64,000 bases of DNA from Calamus simplicifolius (GCA_900491605.1 UESW01004256.1:691361-755360); one strand, 5' to 3'. Counted from the first letter of the stretch, positions 48,659-60,456 are shown. Numbers and translations: made by a program. Notes: generated by a model not told the origin, from the sequence alone.

Positions 48659-48929
48659 TTTACTGTTTGATAGAAAAAATATTATCCATGGATAAGTGTA
48701 CGAGGTAGGATTTGTTCCCTGGCTATCTTTAGGATATTTCTTGGCTATTCCATTAATCATATCAAATGCAAAAAGGTAAATCCATAAGATAACTTTTTTT
48801 TTACTCTTATTTGGAGGGATAACCAGTTATTCCTGTATTTTCTAGGAATAAATTGAGGAGATATCACATGGTTAACCATGAATTATCCCTTTGGTTAACT
48901 TTATTCCTAGCTATCCTTTGTAGTTATGA
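48659..48929 (-). mobile_element. Tourist-like MITE, truncated copy upstream of the USP gene
   Basis: It is an inverted copy of 49223-49567 (shared TTTGATAGAAAAAATATTAT, CCATGGATAAGTGTACG, ATCCATAAGATAACTTTTTT and TTAACTTTATTCCTAGCTATCC). The far terminus is missing where the next MITE starts at 48930. Confidence 0.75.
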
Positions 48930-49219
48930 GGGTGTGTTTGATATGATGGATAAGGGGATATCCCCTAAATATCCCTCTTATCCCCAAATGCTATAGCTAC
49001 AAGGGATAGTGCTGAAAAAATTTAACCAGAGGGGATAACCCATGTTTAACCATGGGTTATCTTCTGAACTTATTCTCTAGAGAACCCAGGAATAACTAAA
49101 GTTATCCCTTGATGACAAAGTGGTAATTTTAAAAATGTGCTTATCCTCTCAACTATCCCTGGATAAATGCTATCCTGTACATTTATCCAGGGCTAGCCAA
49201 AAAGCTATTAAACACAGCC
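48930..49219 (+). mobile_element. Tourist-like MITE, middle copy
   Basis: Termini are GGGTGTGTTTGATAT and CTATTAAACACAGCC (imperfect inverted repeats). TTA follows at 49220-49222, while the left flank reads TGA. Internal GGATATCCCC and CCATGGTTAACCATGG-like palindromes match the neighbours. Confidence 0.7.
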
Positions 49220-49222
49220 TTA

Positions 49223-49567
49223 GGTAGTGTTTGAAATAGGGGATAAGAGGGGATATCCCCTGGATATCCCCTCTTATCCCCAAAAGCCATAACTATAAGG
49301 GATAGCTGGGAATAAAGTTAACCAAAGGGATAATCCATGGTTAACCATGGTTAACCAAGGGATATCCCCTCAATTTATTCCCTAGAGAATGCAGGAATAG
49401 CTGGTTATTTCTTCAAATAAGAGTAAAAAAAGTTATCCTATGGATTTACCTTTTTGCATTTGATATGATCAATAGGATACCCAAGGGATATCCCTAGGGA
49501 TAGCTAGGGAACAAACTTTATCCCGTACACTTATCCATGGATAATATTTTTTCTATCAAACACTACC
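49223..49567 (+). mobile_element. Tourist-like MITE, complete (PIF/Harbinger type)
   Basis: 345 bp with perfect termini GGTAGTGTTTGA and TCAAACACTACC and a TTA duplication on both sides (49220-49222 and 49568-49570), the PIF/Harbinger signature. The interior is rich in short palindromes (GGGATATCCCC, CCATGGTTAACCATGG). No coding capacity. Confidence 0.88.
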
Positions 49568-49730
49568 TTAAGGATAAAAGCGAATATCTTCTAAATATCC
49601 CCTTTTATCTCCAATTTCCAACACTACTAATTTTTTTGGTTCGAATCGCGGTTGGTGTTTGCCTAATATAAAAGAATTGGGAGGGTTCTCTGGTAGTTGA
49701 GCAATGCTATTGAAGACTTCTAGGCGAGCT

Positions 49731-50545
49731 GCTATATAAACCATAAAAGTTACTTTCTACGTCTTAGAATTTTAAATTTTTTTAAATTATTATCCACAAC
49801 CATAAAATTTCTCTTAACAATCTCTTAAATTTTAAAATTTTCAAAATTACCCTCACATTCTATTTTTTTTCTCTCCACACCCTAAATTTTTCTTCATACC
49901 CCTTCTCTCCACACTCATCCCTTTTTCCTTTTTAATAGAGAAATTTTTCTTTCTCCTCAGCAAGAGGTGGCGACGAAAGGAGGAGGCATTGCCTCCACTA
50001 AATAAAGTTAAATTTTTATCTTTTATCTAATAAAAAATAAAACTAAATTATGAATAAAATTAAATTTATATTTAATTTAATTTTAAATAAAAGAATTGAA
50101 TAAAGGATGTCACTTAAAAAAAAGCGTTGCCTTCGGTGGATCCATTTTAAAAATTTCATAAAAATCATGGGGATAAGATAAAAAAAAAAGAAGGAAGGCC
50201 GCCAAAAACCGAATGCGTTCTGAGTTGAATATGCGAACGCTGGGAATCAAACGTTGGGAACAGTCATGGAATGTTCAGCCTTTCAGGTCGAACAATATAT
50301 ATATATGTTCAGCCTGATAAGGTTAAACAATATGTGTGATCAGGCCAAACATGTATTGAGAGAAATGTGGGGTTAAAAAAATTGAAATGATGAGCGGAGA
50401 GGGGGAGGGGGTTGATTGAGGGTAAGATGTTGAGAGAAAATTCAGAGGATATAAAGGTTATTACATAATGAAGTAAATTAGGTATTTTATTTTTTAAAAA
50501 AAGTATAAGCGTTGAGAGTAATCTTTGCGGTGTATATAGAAATTC
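49731..50545. mobile_element. Possible nonautonomous element with long imperfect inverted repeats
   Basis: GCTATATAAACCATAAAAGTT at the left resembles the reverse complement of the right end (TCTATATACACCGCAAAGATT). Similarity seems to extend inward over AT-rich sequence. I could not define a target duplication, so the class is open (Mutator-like is possible). Includes a TATATATATA run at about 50296. Confidence 0.35.
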
Positions 50546-51251
50546 CCCTTTAGGAATGAGCATTATTTTTTTTCCTTTTGATATATAATTTTTTATTTGA
50601 ATGCATATTGAGACTTTTTTTAAAAAAAAAAAAAGATAGACTAAGATTACCAAATTAACCTAACAAGTTTATATTCAGCTTGGTTTGATGATAGATGAGC
50701 CAAGCCTGCCTTAATATTTTAGGTTTCAGACCAATTTAAGATGGAATACGAGATCGGCGTAGGCTTACTTATATGATTTTAAATTTATTTATTTATTGTT
50801 GCGTGTGTTGGTTTTGCTCATCCAATTTAGACATAATTCTTCAAAAAAAACAAAAAAGGTAGAAGGGAACATCAAGGTTATAGTTTGGATGTAATGAAAT
50901 GGGCCTAAGATTAGTTGTCCAAAGAAAATAGTATGAAAAGCCTTACTTAAAGTTTCATTGTCTAAACTATCATATGTAGTAATTTTTTGGGGAAAAAAAA
51001 CTCTATAATAGAGTCACCAGAGCAAAGGTAGAGATATGAATTAACGAAAGGTGAAAAAACCTATTTTTCACTTTTTTTAAAAAAAATTAATCCTTGAAAT
51101 TATCTATATTTGTAAATTGACCATTATTACTTTAGTATGGGCATGCATGCGTGTATCTCTACATATAAAATTCAATGTTCACCCTAGTATTTTTTTTATT
51201 TATATGTGTATTTATAATTATTTTTTTAATATATATATCTTTATTAATATA
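50546..51251. other. AT-rich intergenic DNA
   Basis: No gene or element supported. Homopolymer runs and stops in all frames. Confidence 0.55.
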
Positions 51252-52315
51252 TGTTGAAGGATAAAATCGTCATTGCATTGATAACCATGCAAGGGGTTAG
51301 GATCAGCCCTGACTCCCACTCGCTGCGCGGTGCCCGCAAGAAATGAACCAACCATTATACCTCAGTGGATCGAGGTACCTTAGTCCCTCGCGAACCAAGG
51401 ATTCTTCGGGTACGGATTACATCTCTATGTCTTGGTCCTAGGCCGAGCGATCCATATGTCTCGGTCCTAGTCCGAGCGATCCCTATCTCTCGGCCCTAGC
51501 CCGAGCTATCCCTATCTCTCGGCCCCAGCCCGAGCGATCCATAACTCGGCCTGCCCGAGCGATATCCACACCTCTGCGGAATCAAACCGTCCTTACGCCC
51601 AGCTTACTCCTTTGTCATACATCGAAAAACCGAGCCTTTCCATACTTCGATGGATCAGGCCATTCTTTGTGCCTCAGCCCGACCAAGGCACTCAGGCACC
51701 TACCTCTGCAGAACCATGATGACCGAACAAGGATCCACATATGCAATCATGCCTATACTGCCAGAAATAGCCTAGAGCTTATATGATCGCTGAATCTCAA
51801 AGCGCCAGATAGCCCTCTCGGTCATCGATCCTCTAACTAACAAGATATGGATCCCACCGGCCTCACAACAGCCTGATTCGAATCAGTCTCGAATCCCAAC
51901 AACTTTCAGACCTCCTATGACACACTCAAATAGCATTTAAATAGCACAGTCCTAGATTCTCTAAGGTAATGCATTCCTGATGCATTCTCAGCACTACTCT
52001 TACTCTATCTCTGCTCACCCCTTTCCGTCATTAAAGCTCTGCTCGGAGCTCCCAAAAGGCCATCCTGGAGGGACTCTTCAGTGAGAGCCTTCTCCCCATA
52101 TTTGTTTATTGTTGATCTCCGCTGACTTGAGCATTGAAGGTTCTTCTGCAGAGAGCCACCCCCAATGCCTCTCGCATGAGGACTATTTTGCAGGTCCGCC
52201 CAGGAGGAAGCCCAATTTGAAGTTCGACCGTGCCCGAGTCGTAGGTCCGCCCAGGAGGAAGCCCAATTTGAAGCTCGACCGTGCCTGAGTCGGAGGACGG
52301 ATTCCAGCAACAACA
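51252..52315 (+). repeat. Tat-type Ty3 element, 5' LTR
   Basis: Ends TGTTGAAGG...CAGCAACAACA, with a TGTTG/CAACA terminal repeat, directly followed by a primer-binding site. It contains about 30-bp repeats of CTCGGCCCTAGCCCGAGCGATC type (51431-51542) and a 51-bp tandem pair near its end. Its counterpart 3' LTR must lie beyond the window. Confidence 0.85.
52192..52293 (+). repeat. 51-bp tandem pair in the Tat LTR
   Basis: AGGTCCGCCCAGGAGGAAGC starts at 52192 and 52243. The units differ at a few positions (GAAGTTCGACC versus GAAGCTCGACC). Confidence 0.9.
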
Positions 52316-52318
52316 ATT

Positions 52319-52336
52319 TGGCGCTAGAAGAAAGGC
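52319..52336 (+). other. Tat element primer-binding site
   Basis: TGGCGCTAGAAGAAAGGC begins 3 bp after the LTR end, in the position and with the TGGCGC start expected of a tRNA-complementary site. I cannot name the tRNA with certainty. Confidence 0.7.
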
Positions 52337-52402
52337 CCTCAAGTCCCATAAACTTGAAAAAAAAAGGAGATAAGGATCTCGATCTTGAAGAGAACCCCTC
52401 CA

Positions 52403-53824
52403 ATGGCCAATCGAAGAAGGACTACTTCTGAAGCCCGGAACCAGGTCGCCTCCCAAAGACCTGATCCGGTAAGCAGTGTGGCGCCGCCGCCACCACCAGT
52501 TGAGACTCCATCGCCACCAGCTGCCCTAGTGACCCAGGACCAGTTTGCCACACTGGTCCAGCAGGTCCAAGCTCTGACCCATCTGATTCAAGGACGCCAT
52601 GAAGCTCCCCGTCCAACTGCTCATGCTCCACACCTTCCTTAGGAGGCCGCGGCCCCCATTCCCCCAGCAATCTCTTCTTCCGGTCCACATGGAGTCACGG
52701 ACCCCTCTCGTCGTCCTAAGGGAACTGGGCTAGCCCCGCAAGGGGTCTGCGGCGAAGATCTTCCTAGATCTTGATGGGTCTGATCCCTCTCTCCGGTGTT
52801 CTCTCGCCATGACTCGACACCGTCTTCGCATTCTCCTCGCCCAGCCCCTCCTGCTATGCCCAAAGAAGAGATCCACCGACAGATCCGGGAGATACGCCAG
52901 GAGTTGGACGCTGCCAAGCAGGCCCATCCGCTTCAGCATAAGGCAGAGCAGGGCATTCCCTTCTCTAAGGAGATCATGGGGGAAGTGATTCCCTCCCATG
53001 TCAAGCTGCCCGACATCGAGCCTTATCACGGATCCTCCGATCCCAACGACCACCTCAGTAGCTTCCGATCGATCATGATATTCCATGGGGCATCAGATGC
53101 GATTCTCTGCCGTGCCTTCCCCTCCACCCTTAGAGGGTCCGCTCGAACCTGGTTTAATGCATTAAAACCAGGTTCCATTGGTTCATTCAACGAGCTTAGT
53201 CGCCTCTTCATCAACCAGCTCGTCAGCAGCCGCCGTCACCGGTGGAGATCTGATTTCCTCTTCGAGGTTAAGCAAAGAGAGGGGGAATCCTTGAAGAACT
53301 ATTTCAGTCATTTTAATACGGCCATGCTAGAAGTGGATCACCTTAACCATGAGGTGGCTATGTCCGTCCTAGCAGATGGAGTGTTAAAGGAGAGTGACTT
53401 CTACCTGGCGTTGGAGGTCAGTTACCCTCTGAACCTCTCCGATATGATGGCCCTGACGGACAAGTACGCCAGAGTCAAGGAATCACGGAGGACTACCCGT
53501 GCCAAGCTGGCAAGGAAGAAGGAGTCAAAGGGCTGGGACAAATACCGATCTATCCATCAGCTAAGCCCACCTCGCCGCCAAAGGGTTCCTCTGCCGCTAT
53601 CGAGGAACCGCACCTGAAGCCCGCCTAGGAGGTTCAACCAGTTTACCCCGCTCACTGCCCCGAGGATGCAGATCCTCATGGAGATAGAGCACCAACTCCC
53701 TCGGCAACCTCCTCTTCAAGGGAATGCGACCTGGAGAAACCCCACCAAGTACTGTCGCTACCATCGAGACCATGGCCATGACACCAAAGAATGCTGGTAG
53801 CTGAAGAATGAAATCGAGAGGCTC
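52403..53824 (+). pseudogene. Tat-type gag, broken and cut by a Ty1 insertion
   Basis: Starts MANRRRTTSEARNQ at 52403, with a Pro-rich N-terminus and LVQQVQALTHLI. A stop at 52640 and a frame change near 52790 follow. The conserved capsid part is open to 53617: IPFSKEIMGEVIPSHVKLPD, YHGSSDPNDHLSSFRSIM, AFPSTLRGSARTWFNAL, FNELSRLFINQLVSSR and REGESLKNYFSHFN. After another frame change, the Tat-type zinc motif YCRYHRDHGHDTKEC appears at about 53746-53793, followed by a stop (TAG). The Ty1 LTR starts at 53825, so pol is missing here and may resume beyond the window. Codons are GC-rich compared with the Ty1 genes downstream. Confidence 0.88.
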
Positions 53825-54186
53825 TGTTGGGGAGATTGTTGAGAAATTGTTGCCCCAATCTTATTGATTTTGATAATTACCAAAAGCCATGAGTATATTA
53901 AAAGATGCAATGAATTTATTTACATGAGCAATAAATTTATTTATCATAATCAATGAGTATGTTAAGTATGACTTTAATCAATTGGAAAGTAGCTTCAAGC
54001 TCCATGATTAAGCTTTCAAAAAGAAATTTTTATACTTCATATCTCAATCAATGAGTTTTTGGAACATATCTTGAATTGATTCCTAATGTCAAATTTATTA
54101 TATTCAAGTCAAAAATTGATTTAAAATTAATCTGAAACGAATTTCAAAGTCAATCAGAAAATTCTCTTATTTTTGATACGTTCCAG

Positions 54187-54505
54187 AGCCGATTCTAGAG
54201 TTTCAGAGTCGACTCCACTCAGTATACAGAGATGTCTGTTTATCTCGAGTCGACCCCTGTGATTTCTCGAGTCGACCCCCGATTTTGTCGAGCCGACTCC
54301 ATGACTGTGTGAGTCGACTCCGCTCAGACACCAGAGAGTTATTTTTCTGAGCACTTCTCGAGTTGACCCCTTGCTTTTCATGAGTCAACCCCCGACTGTC
54401 AGGAGTCGACACCTTATTTTCGTTGAGTCGACCCCTTAACTTTCTGATTGTTTCTATTTTTGGCATCACGTCTTCGAGCTGACTCGCCTAAAGTTGGAGC
54501 CGACT
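54187..54505 (+). repeat. GAGTCGAC palindromic motif cluster, Ty1 5' LTR
   Basis: About twelve degenerate copies of GGAGTCGACTCC or half-sites (CGAGTCGACCCC, GAGCCGACTCC) occur at irregular spacing of about 15-40 bp, between the LTR start and its TATA box. The same cluster lies at 63045-63365. Confidence 0.85.
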
Positions 54506-54614
54506 CCAACAAATCTGGGCATGATTTTTTCTGAATGCCAACTCAGCGTCAACGGTAAGATTTTTCAATAACGGCTAGATTTCTTTATTTCTAACGACTA
54601 TATTTTTGCAGAGT

Positions 54615-54624
54615 CTATAAATAG
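54615..54624 (+). promoter_or_regulatory. Ty1 LTR TATA box
   Basis: CTATAAATAG follows the motif cluster and is conserved in the 3' LTR at 63468-63477. The GA-rich segment downstream is probably the start of the transcript. Confidence 0.75.
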
Positions 54625-55509
54625 AGAGGCCGTTTTCAAATCAAAAAGAGATATACAAATCAAGAGAGAAAAAGAAAGATCTTTTAGAAAAAGGAAAAAC
54701 AGAGCATCATTTGAAAAAAATCCGAGATTCAAAAATAGAGTGAAAGAAAAGGTGTGAAATCAAAGGAGACTTCATCTACGTTCAAGTTCATCAATCCAAG
54801 AAAGTTTTAGAAGAAAATCCAAGAGCCATTCAAGATCAAATCAAGAGACTTTCTACATTCAAAGAAAGGAAGAAAAAGCTCAAATCAACTCCAACATTCA
54901 ATCCGTGAAGATCCGTGAAGAATCTGAGCTGAGGCCCGATTCCACACTTCAAAGGAGTTGAGGAAAAGAAGAAAAAAAGAAAAGCCTGCACTCAAATCGG
55001 ATCTAAACAGGCCCTTCTAAACCTTGCTTTTATTTTGAAATATCTGCTCTAAAGGAGCTGTTTTGTATTAAACTCATATTTTATCTTGTAGTTTGCTAAT
55101 TCAATCAGAGGGTTGAATTAGTGAAGGTAGTGTACCTCGTCACAAGCTAAGGATAGCTTGTGTATTGGGTTTTGTGCTGGTGAGCCCGTGTAAAACCGGC
55201 TGGGTTCGTTGTGATCCCGAGAAAACAACAAGTTTAGGTTGTAAGCTTGTAAAACAACTCGACTGTAATCGAGGAGATTATAGTGTGGACCCAAGTGGAG
55301 CTTGGGAGTGGACGTAGGTGTTGGATGCGCCGAACCACTATAAAATCTCTGTGTTTGTCGTGCTTATTTATCTCTTTCTCTTGCTATCGTGCTTTAATTT
55401 GAATTAATTGTTTACATCCTCTCATCAATAGTTTAAATTGTCTTAAAAAGCTTAATTTTTAAAGAACCCAATTCACCCCCCCTCTTGGGTTGCCATCTGG
55501 GCCAACAAT

Positions 55510-55521
55510 TGGTATCAGAGC
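55510..55521 (+). other. Ty1 primer-binding site (initiator tRNA-Met)
   Basis: TGGTATCAGAGC lies 2 bp after the LTR end, complementary to initiator tRNA-Met. Confidence 0.95.
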
Positions 55522-55572
55522 TTGTGCTCATTTGTTTTTGATTGATCACACGATCAAGGGCGAAAGATCCAA

Positions 55573-57206
55573 ATGGTAACACAAGCGAGCTCAAGTTTTG
55601 CTGAGGGCCATTCCACAAATAGACCACCCTTATTTAATGGTTCCAACTATTCATATTGGAAAGCAAGAATGAGGATATTCATTCAAGCTTCAGATTATGA
55701 ATTGTGGAGTGTCATAATTAATGGACCTAGTACACCCACACACTTAGTTGATGGTTCTATAGTTCCTAAGCCCAAAAGGGATTGGAATGAAAATGATAGG
55801 AAGATGGCACAGCTTAATGCAAAAGCCATGAATGTTCTATATTGTTCTCTTGATGCTAATGAATTTAATCGTATCTCTACCTGTAATTCCGCTAAAAAGA
55901 TATGGGATAGATTAGAGGTTACCCATGAGGGAACCAACCAAGTTAAAGAATCTAAGATTAATATACTTGTGCATAAATATGAATTGTTTAGCATGGAACA
56001 ATCTGAAACCATAACATGCATGTATACTAGATTTACTGATATTGTTAATGGTTTGAAGAGTCTTGGAAAAACCTATACTAATGCTGAATTGGTTCGCAAA
56101 ATTCTTAGGTCATTACCAAGATCATGGGAAGCCAAAATGACAGCCATTCAAGAAGCCAAAGATCTAAACACTCGACCTTTGGAAGAGCTTCTTGGATCTC
56201 TTATGACCCATGAATTGACAATGAAGCAACATGTGGAGGAGGATAGCAAAAAGAAGAAGACAATTGCCCTCAAGGCTGCAAAAGTTGAAGATAGCAGCAG
56301 CGATGATGAGGATGATGATGATGAAGACACAGCTCTTCTAGCAAGAAAGTTTAAGAAATTTATGAGGAGAAAGAAACCCTTCTACAAAAAGAAATTTGAA
56401 AATAAGATGGAAGGAGAAAAGGAAAAAGATAGGGACAAGGACAAAGAGAAAGACCCCTTGATCTATTATGAATGTAAGAAACCGGGGTATTATAGATATG
56501 ACTGTCCGCAATTGAAAAAGACTTTTAAGAAAAAGAAGAAAGCGTATGTTGCAACTTGGAGCGACAGTGATGAATCTTCTTCCGAAGAAGAAGAACATAA
56601 AGAGGTTGCCAACATTTATTTTATGGCGAATGACAACGACGAGGTAAGTACTGAAAACCCCTGTGATGACTTTGCTTTTGATGAATTATTTGAAGCCTTC
56701 AATGAACTTATAGATGATTTTAAGATTTTGAAAAAGAAATATAAATCTCTGAAAACTGAAAACATAAACTTAATTAAAAGAAAAATGAAGTGATGCTTGC
56801 AATTAAAGATTCAAAAGATAAAAAGGAAATGTTTCTTAAAGAAAAGAATGATTTTACTCATGAAATTAATATACTAAAATCTGAAAACAAAAATATGATA
56901 AAAGATTTGAAAAAGCAAATGCAAACTCTATCTTTGGAAAATGAACAGCACATTGTAGAAAATGAATCTCTAAAGAAAGAAGTTAAAAAATACAAAGATA
57001 TTGTTGATAAATTCACCTTAAGTTCTACTAAACTAAACATGATTTTAGATAGTCAAAAAGCAGTTTTTGATAAGGCTGGATTAGGATATAATACATTTAG
57101 AAAACAAAAATCTTTGAAAAACATTTTTGTACGCGATAGTCATAGTAACATCACTTGTTTTAAGTGCAATTTAAAAGGGCATAAATTATTTGAATGTAAT
57201 TTATAA
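55573..57206 (+). pseudogene. Ty1 gag with coiled coil and zinc knuckles
   Basis: Starts MVTQASSSFAEGHSTNRPPL at 55573. The capsid part includes LFNGSNYSYWKARMRIFIQ, KIWDRLEVTHEGTNQVKESK and ILRSLPRSWEAKMTAIQEAKDL (DUF4219/UBN2 type). An acidic run (SSSDDEDDDDEDT) and basic stretches precede a first zinc knuckle. In it the first Cys and the His are both replaced by Tyr (YYECKKPGYYRYDC), so it is probably inactive. After a stop and frame change at about 56790, a long coiled coil follows (to about 57060), then an intact second knuckle CFKCNLKGHKLFEC. A coiled coil in gag is typical of Sireviruses. Another frame change separates it from pol. Confidence 0.9.
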
Positions 57207-57321
57207 AACCAAATAAGTATTTAAATTTTAAAGGGAAGAAAATATGGGTTCCGAAAGGAACAATATTTGTTGCTACTAACCATGAAGGACCCAAGAAAGC
57301 TTGGGTACCTAAACATAAAGT

Positions 57322-58682
57322 TTGATTTCATTGCAGGAATGTCTTATGGCCAAGAGATCAAAGAGAAAGTGGTATCTTGATAGTGGCTGCTCAAGACATA
57401 TGACGGGTGATAAAGAAGAATTCATCACCCTTGAAGAAAAGGAAGGAGGAGTTGTTACGTTCGGTGATAATGGTAAAGGTCAGATTATGGGCCTTGGTAA
57501 AATCCGTATAACTTCATCCACTTTTATAGATAATGTACTTTATGTTGATGGTTTGAAGCATAACTTAATTAGTATAAGCCAATTGTGCGATAAAGATTTT
57601 AAAGTATCATTTGAAACCTCTCTCTGCACAGTATCTAATTCCATTGATAATAGCATTGTATTTACTGGTTATAGACATGGCAATGTTTACTTGGTTGATC
57701 TAGATAAATTATCTATGAGTGATCATTGTTTAATTGCTGATAATGCTAATATGAATGAAATTGGATGGTTATGGCATCGTAGATTAGGTCATGCAAGCAC
57801 ACACCTAATTTCAAAACTAATTAAAATGGACTTAGTTAAAGGGCTACCTAAAATAGATTTTGAAAACAACAAAATATGTGATGCATGTCAATTTGGAAAA
57901 CAAACAAGAAGTTCTTTCAAATCTAAAAATGTTGTTTCAACTTCTAGGCCATTAGAGCTACTTCACATGGACCTTTTTGGACCAACTAGAACACAAGTCT
58001 AGGAGGAAAGAAATATGGTCTTGTGATTGTAGATGATTACTCTAGATACACTTGGGTATTATTTTTAGCTCACAAAGATGAGACTTTCTCGATATTCCTG
58101 AAATTTTTTAAGAAAGTCACAAATGAGAAAAACACTACCATAGTGTCTCTAAGAAGTGATCATGGAACTGAATTTGAAAATCACCTATTTGAAAATTTTT
58201 GTGCTGAAAATGGTATTAATCATAATTTTTCTGCACCTAGGACCCCACAACAAAATGGTGTTGTAGAAAGAAAAAACTGGACTTTAGAAGATATGGCCCG
58301 TACCATGCTATGTGAAAGCAACCTACCAAAGTATTTTTGGGCGGAAGCTATAAACACGACATGTTACATTTTAAATAGAGCCCTAATAAGACCAATACTT
58401 AAGAAAACACCTTATGAACTATGGCAAAACAAAAAACCTAATATTAGATATTTTCATGCATTTGGTTGTAAATGCTTTGTTCATAATAATGGTAAAAATA
58501 ATTTAGGCAAATTTGATGCTAAATCTGATGAAGGAATATTTTTAGGATATTCAACAACTAGTAAAGCATATAGAGTATTTAACAAGAAAACTTTAGTTGT
58601 TGAAGAATCCATTCATGTAGTTTTTGATGAATCTTTAGCAACTCGTTCCAAAAGTTTGATGATGAGGAAGATACAAACATAA
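57322..58682 (+). pseudogene. Ty1 protease and integrase
   Basis: The protease active site is WYLDSGCSRHMTGDKEEF (about residue 17). The gag-pre-integrase zinc region follows (WLWHRRLGHAS...ICDACQFGKQ). The first part ends with a stop at 58002 right after LHMDLFGPTRTQV. Integrase resumes at 58023 with VDDYSRYTWV, SLRSDHGTEF and APRTPQQNGVVERKNWTLE, giving all three catalytic acids, then TPYELWQNKKPNIRYFHAFGCKCFV. The frame closes at 58682, before the reverse transcriptase. The protease cuts the polyprotein and the integrase inserts the cDNA. Two breaks disable this copy. Confidence 0.92.
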
Positions 58683-60456
58683 TTGAGAAAGATCTTGAAA
58701 AATTAAATATTGATGTATCTTCAGATCATGAGCAAGAAGCTAAAGATAATGATTCACCTAAGGATGATGATACTAACACTAATCATAATGATATGGATCT
58801 TCCTAGAGATTGGAGATACGCTTATAGTCACCCTAAGGAATTGATTATAGGTGATCCATCTCAAGGAATAAGAACTAGATCATCTATGAGAAACATTAGT
58901 AATCATCTTGCATTTGTATCACAAATTGAACCTAAGACTATTGAAGAAGCTGAAAAAGATAATAATTGGATGTTAGCTATGCAAGAAGAATTAAATCAAT
59001 TTACTAGAAATAATGTATGGACATTAGTAGAAAGACCTAAAGATCATTCTGTTATAGGATCAAAATGGGTATTTAGAAATAAACTAGATGAAAATGGCAT
59101 AGTAATTAGAAACAAAGCTAGATTAGTTGCAAAAGGATATAATCAAGAAGAAGGTATTGATTTTGATGAAACCTTTGCACCAGTAGCTAGATTAGAAGCC
59201 ATTAGACTATTACTTGCATTTGCATGTCACATGAATTTCAACTTATTTCAAATGGATGTAAAAAGTGCTTTTTTAAATGGATTTATAAATGAAGAAGTGT
59301 ATGTAGAACAACCACCAGGTTTGAAGATCATGAATTTTCAAATCATGTTTTTAAATTGCACAAAGCATTATATGGTTTGAAACAAGCACCTAGAGCATGG
59401 TATGATAGATTAAGTAAATTCTTAATTGAAAATGATTTTATAAGAAAAAATGTAGATAAAACATTATTTTTGAAAAGAAAAAGTAAAGATTTATTAGTAG
59501 TTCAAATATATATTGATGATATTATTTTTGGTGCTACTAACAATCTTCTATGCCAAGAATTTGCTAAGTTAATGCAGGGTGAGTTTGAAATGAGCATGAT
59601 GGGAGAACTCAACTTCTTCCTTGGACTCCAAATCAAACAAGAAAAGGAAGGGATTTTCATCAACCAAACCAAGTACACAAAGGAACTACTCAAAAAGTTT
59701 GGTATGGATTCAATGAAACCCCTTGGAACTCCAATGAGTCCTTCATGCAAATTAGACAAAGATGAGGAAGGTAAGAAAGTTGATCAAAAGTACTATCGAG
59801 GTATAATCGGATCTCTACTCTACTTAACTGCTAGTAGACCTGATATAATGTTCTCTGTTTGTCTATGTGCTAGATTTCAATCAGAACCTAAAGAATCTCA
59901 CTTAATTGCTGTTAAAAGAATACTAAGATACTTAAATGGAACAAAAAATGTAGGCTTATGGTATTCTAGAGACTCAATATTGAACTTAATTGCATATTCT
60001 GATTCTGATTATGCTGGATGTAAGTTAGATAGAAAAAGCACAAGTGGTGCATGCCAATTCTTAGGAAGTAACTTAATCTCATGGTTTAGCAAAAAGCAAA
60101 ATTCAGTTGCATTATCAACTACTGAAGCTGAATATGTTGCAGCTGGAAGTTGCTGTGCTCAAATCCTATGGATTAAGCGACAACTTGAAGACTATGGTAT
60201 CACACTTGATAAAACACCAATAAAATGTGACAATACAAGTGCAATTAATCTAACAAAAAATCCAATTCAACATTCTAGGACAAAACATATAGAAATTAGA
60301 TATCATTTTATTAGAGAACATGTAACGAATGGAGAAATATGTCTTGATTATGTTAATACTGAAGATCAATTAGCTGATATATTTACAAAACCCTTGAGTG
60401 AAGAAAGATTCTGTTATCTTATAGGAGAGTTAGGGATTTGTGATCCATTAGAATGA
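58683..60456 (+). pseudogene. Ty1 reverse transcriptase and RNase H
   Basis: The linker at 58683-58792 is acidic. Open pieces are 58793-59380 and 59356-60456, joined by a frameshift near 59350. Motifs in order: NNVWTLVERP, GSKWVFRNKLDENG, RLVAKGYNQEEGIDFDETFAPVAR, FQMDVKSAFLNG, ALYGLKQAPRAWYDRL and the catalytic VQIYIDDIIFGATN. RNase H follows (AYSDSDYAGCKLDRKSTSG, VALSTTEAEYVAA, KCDNTSAINLTKN, DQLADIFTKPL), ending with a stop at 60454-60456. This is the usual domain order for Ty1 pol (integrase before reverse transcriptase). Only one frameshift is visible in this part. Confidence 0.93.

Larger units (their letters stand above)
53825..55507 (+). repeat. Ty1 5' LTR
   Basis: 1683 bp, TGTTGGGGAGATTG...GGGCCAACA. 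It holds the GTCGAC motif cluster (54187-54505), a TATA box and a purine-rich transcribed region. It closely matches 62678-64000. Confidence 0.93.

Noticed and set aside
57300..57345. Possible splice acceptor (TTTCATTGCAG) between Ty1 gag and pol
   Set aside because: No matching donor could be supported. The gag-pol junction of such elements often has a stop or frame change, and this copy is decayed.
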